NCBI GenBank assembly: GCA_937928215.1
Contig: CALFWL010000080.1
Location: 1-48,715 of the forward strand
Source of the DNA: an uncultured Pirellulaceae bacterium
Lineage (GTDB): Bacteria; Planctomycetota; Planctomycetia; Pirellulales; Pirellulaceae
Length of the DNA: 48,715 bases
Reading direction: 5' to 3'
The notes beneath the pieces are model-generated. The model made no database searches and had not been told where the DNA came from. It was given only the letters and a program-made list of their open reading frames with translations. Below, piece after piece: positions 46,433-48,715 of the stretch (positions are counted from its first letter, which is position 1; each line of letters begins with the position of its first letter). The translations under genes were made by a program, and so were the position numbers.

Positions 46433-48430
46433 TCATGCCTGCTCTTCTTCTTGAAATCGGGCAATCGCATCGGTGATCGGCATCGCTCCCTGGTCCCCAT
46501 CGGTCAGGCTTCGCACGGAAACCGTGCCAGCGTCGGCGTCGCGAGGACCAACCACCAGCATGTATGGAATCCGAGCCATCTGGCCGTCTCGAATCTTGGC
46601 TCCCAGCTTTTCACTGCGAAAGTCCCCAGTGACCCGCAGCCCGGCTGCTTTCAATTGGTCATGGACCTGCTGCCCGTAAGCCTCGGATTTTTCACTGACG
46701 GTCAGAACCCGAACCTGCTCAGGAGCCAACCACATCGGGAACGAACCACCAAAGTGCTCGATTAGCACGCCAATGAACCGTTCCATGCTTCCAAACGGAG
46801 CGCGGTGGATCATGATCGGTCGATGCGATGCGTTATCGGCACCCACATATTCCAGGCCGAAACGCTCGGGCAAGTTGTAGTCCACCTGAACCGTGCCAAG
46901 CTGCCACTTGCGTCCGATGCAATCCTTGACCACGAAGTCAATCTTTGGTCCGTAGAAGGCGGCTTCTCCCGGATCCTGACTGAACGGTTTTCCTAATGTT
47001 TCAGCCGCATTGCGACAGGCTTCTTCGGCCAGATCCCAGTTATTCGGATCGCCCACGTACTTGCTGCTATCCGGGTCGCGAAGTCCGACGCGAACGTGGT
47101 AGTCCGTCATGCCCATCTTTTCGAACACGATTTTAACTAGGTCCAGACATCCGGCCAGTTCGTCGGCCAGCTGATCTTGGGTCACGAACAAGTGAGCGTC
47201 ATCCTGAGTAAACCCTCGCACACGAGTCAGTCCGCCGATCTCGCCCGATTGCTCCCAGCGGTAAACCGTTCCGAATTCCGACAGTCGAATCGGCAAGTCG
47301 CGATAACTTCGCTGCTCGCTGCCAAAAATTTTGATGTGATGCGGGCAGTTCATCGGCTTCAGCAAGTAGCCTTCGATTTCTCCTTCTTTCATCATGTTGG
47401 ACAGTTGGCTACAGCTGCAACCTTCGTTCGACAGTTTGTTCATCAAGTCACGATCGACGATCGCCGGATATTGGCTTTCTTGGTAGTACGGAAAGTGACC
47501 GCTGGTTTTGTAAAGATCCAGTTTGCCGATGTGCGGAGTGAAAACCTGGTCGTATCCCTGGCGGACCAGATGCTGGCTGATGAAGTCTTGCAACTTCTGT
47601 CTGACAAATGCTCCTTTGGGAGTCCACAGGATCAGACCTTGGCCGACCATGTCATCGATGTGGAACAGACCTAGACGCTTGCCCAGCACTCGGTGGTCCC
47701 GCCGTTTTGCTTCCTCAAGCTGTTCCAGATGAGCGTCGAGCTCTTCCTGAGTGAAAAAGGCGGTCGCGTAGAGTCGCTGAAGTTGTTCGCGGTCTTGATC
47801 GCCCTTCCAATAAGCACCCGCAATCGACAGTAACTTGAAAGCGCCAATCGATTTGGGCGAAGGGACGTGAGGGCCTCGACAAAGGTCGATGAACTCGCCC
47901 TGCTGATAAAAAGAAAGTGTTTCATCATCGACCAAGCCGGTTTCAATGTGCTCGACCTTGAATTCCTGCTTCAGGTCTTTGCAAACCTGAACCGCTTGTA
48001 CCCGAGGCTGGACCACTCGTTCGAATGGTTCGTCCATCTTGATAATTTTGGCCATCTCTTTTTCGATGGCGGGAAAATCATCTTCGGTCAGCGGTGTATC
48101 GCACTTGATGTCGTAGTAGAAACCGTCATCGATGGAAGGACCGAATGCCAACTGTACGCCTTTTTTGACTCGCATCACTGCTCGGGCCATCACATGAGCA
48201 CAACTGTGGCGCATGGTTTCTAAGGAAACCGGATCGGTCTTGGTGATGATTTTCAGATTGACTTCTGCGTCGGTTGGCAGTGTGTAGCTCAACGGAACAG
48301 GCTGTAGATCGATCTCGCCCCACAAGGCGGCTTTGGCAAGACCGGAGCCGATGCTTTTGGCGACCTTCTTGACGGTCATCGGTTTATCGAACGTTTTAAC
48401 GCTTCCGTCGGGCAGCTTGACTGAGGTCAT
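46433..48430 (-). CDS. thrS: Threonyl-tRNA synthetase
   Basis: The 665-aa class II enzyme charges tRNA-Thr. The N-terminal TGS domain is VKLPDGSVKTFDKPMTVKKV. The N2 editing domain has MRHSCAHVMARAV and FIDLCRGPHVPS, whose His/Cys residues clear mischarged serine. The catalytic core has YLLKPMNCPHHIKIF, motif 2 RLSEFGTVYRWEQSG...GLTRVRGFTQDDAHLF and motif 3 IGVLIEHFGGSFPMWLAPEQ, with the zinc Cys and two His present. The anticodon domain ends the protein. infC follows 158 bp downstream. The leader upstream of the ATG has no clear Shine-Dalgarno. Confidence 0.96.
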   Translation of the reverse strand: MTSVKLPDGSVKTFDKPMTVKKVAKSIGSGLAKAALWGEIDLQPVPLSYTLPTDAEVNLKIITKTDPVSLETMRHSCAHVMARAVMRVKKGVQLAFGPSIDDGFYYDIKCDTPLTEDDFPAIEKEMAKIIKMDEPFERVVQPRVQAVQVCKDLKQEFKVEHIETGLVDDETLSFYQQGEFIDLCRGPHVPSPKSIGAFKLLSIAGAYWKGDQDREQLQRLYATAFFTQEELDAHLEQLEEAKRRDHRVLGKRLGLFHIDDMVGQGLILWTPKGAFVRQKLQDFISQHLVRQGYDQVFTPHIGKLDLYKTSGHFPYYQESQYPAIVDRDLMNKLSNEGCSCSQLSNMMKEGEIEGYLLKPMNCPHHIKIFGSEQRSYRDLPIRLSEFGTVYRWEQSGEIGGLTRVRGFTQDDAHLFVTQDQLADELAGCLDLVKIVFEKMGMTDYHVRVGLRDPDSSKYVGDPNNWDLAEEACRNAAETLGKPFSQDPGEAAFYGPKIDFVVKDCIGRKWQLGTVQVDYNLPERFGLEYVGADNASHRPIMIHRAPFGSMERFIGVLIEHFGGSFPMWLAPEQVRVLTVSEKSEAYGQQVHDQLKAAGLRVTGDFRSEKLGAKIRDGQMARIPYMLVVGPRDADAGTVSVRSLTDGDQGAMPITDAIARFQEEEQA

Positions 48431-48715
48431 GTCTGAATTCTAGCTTTGAAAGCCAACATTGGAACTGGTTTGGGCCGCCCCCAAAACAAATGGGGACCTG
48501 ACCGGCTTGGCAGTATAGAAGGTCTGGCCAAGCCGCGAAACGTCGAATCATCGTTGAAAATATTGGCACCGATAAACGACACTTCTCGGTGAACGGCACC
48601 AACATCATGGTCGCGAACCGGATTTGCCCCTGCAAGTCGCAGCTACTTGCAACTGAATCATCGATTGATTGAGATCCCGTTGGGGCTGGCAGAGTCTATC
48701 GCGATCTGGAACGGA
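48431..48715. other. Upstream region of thrS to window edge
   Basis: No gene is evident. Promoter and any control elements for thrS should lie here, but I could not identify a T-box-like or operator structure. Confidence 0.35.

Overview
This window looks like a chromosomal segment of a planctomycete, probably of the Pirellulaceae (Rhodopirellula relatives). That is an inference from the gene set: large exported proteins with no clear family, a PQQ-type propeller, standalone McsA/McsB, a FloA flotillin, DUF3592 proteins, genes scattered on both strands with few long operons, and abundant palindromic or GC-rich dispersed repeats. No rRNA or tRNA gene was recognised.

Region 1-8066 holds an accessory defence locus. 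A type I-C CRISPR-Cas effector set lies on the minus strand (cas3, cas5c, cas8c, cas7c). No cas4, cas1 or cas2 and no CRISPR array are visible. A two-gene cassette on the opposite strand (82-aa protein plus HNH endonuclease, start overlapping stop) sits between cas3 and cas5c, next to a 54-bp clover-shaped palindrome. Beyond cas7c lie a small unknown gene and the start of a kinase-like gene, with overlapping head-to-head start codons. More than 1 kb of apparently gene-free, repeat-like DNA separates cas3 from thrC.

Region 8067-20500 is mixed housekeeping and planctomycete-specific: threonine synthase, a lone M41-type metalloprotease domain, a NUDIX hydrolase, a lone GyrB-type TOPRIM protein, tRNA 2-thiouridylase MnmA, flotillin FloA, an EVE protein, two large exported proteins, IF-1, a 29-aa very basic peptide and an NTF2-like protein.

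Region 20500-30700 carries a class II photolyase fused to a renalase-like flavoprotein, a membrane-anchored protein interrupted by an in-frame TGA, two family-4-like glycosyltransferases, hypoxanthine phosphoribosyltransferase, TrpE, and the McsA-McsB protein-arginine kinase pair.

Region 30885-41675 is the most intriguing stretch. An AMP-binding acyl ligase-like protein, an aldehyde dehydrogenase, an iron-type alcohol dehydrogenase, an exported PQQ-like propeller, a HemN-like radical SAM protein, a lipoyl (GcvH-like) carrier and a 2x[4Fe-4S] protein lie in one direction. A small membrane protein and a second radical SAM protein face them. This reads like an uncharacterised redox or radical pathway with carboxylate, aldehyde and alcohol interconversion.

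Region 41933-48715 has a DUF3592 / arrestin-like / P-loop trio, a DUF2071 protein and the thrS-infC translation pair, in which infC probably starts with AUC. The upstream end of thrS faces the window edge.
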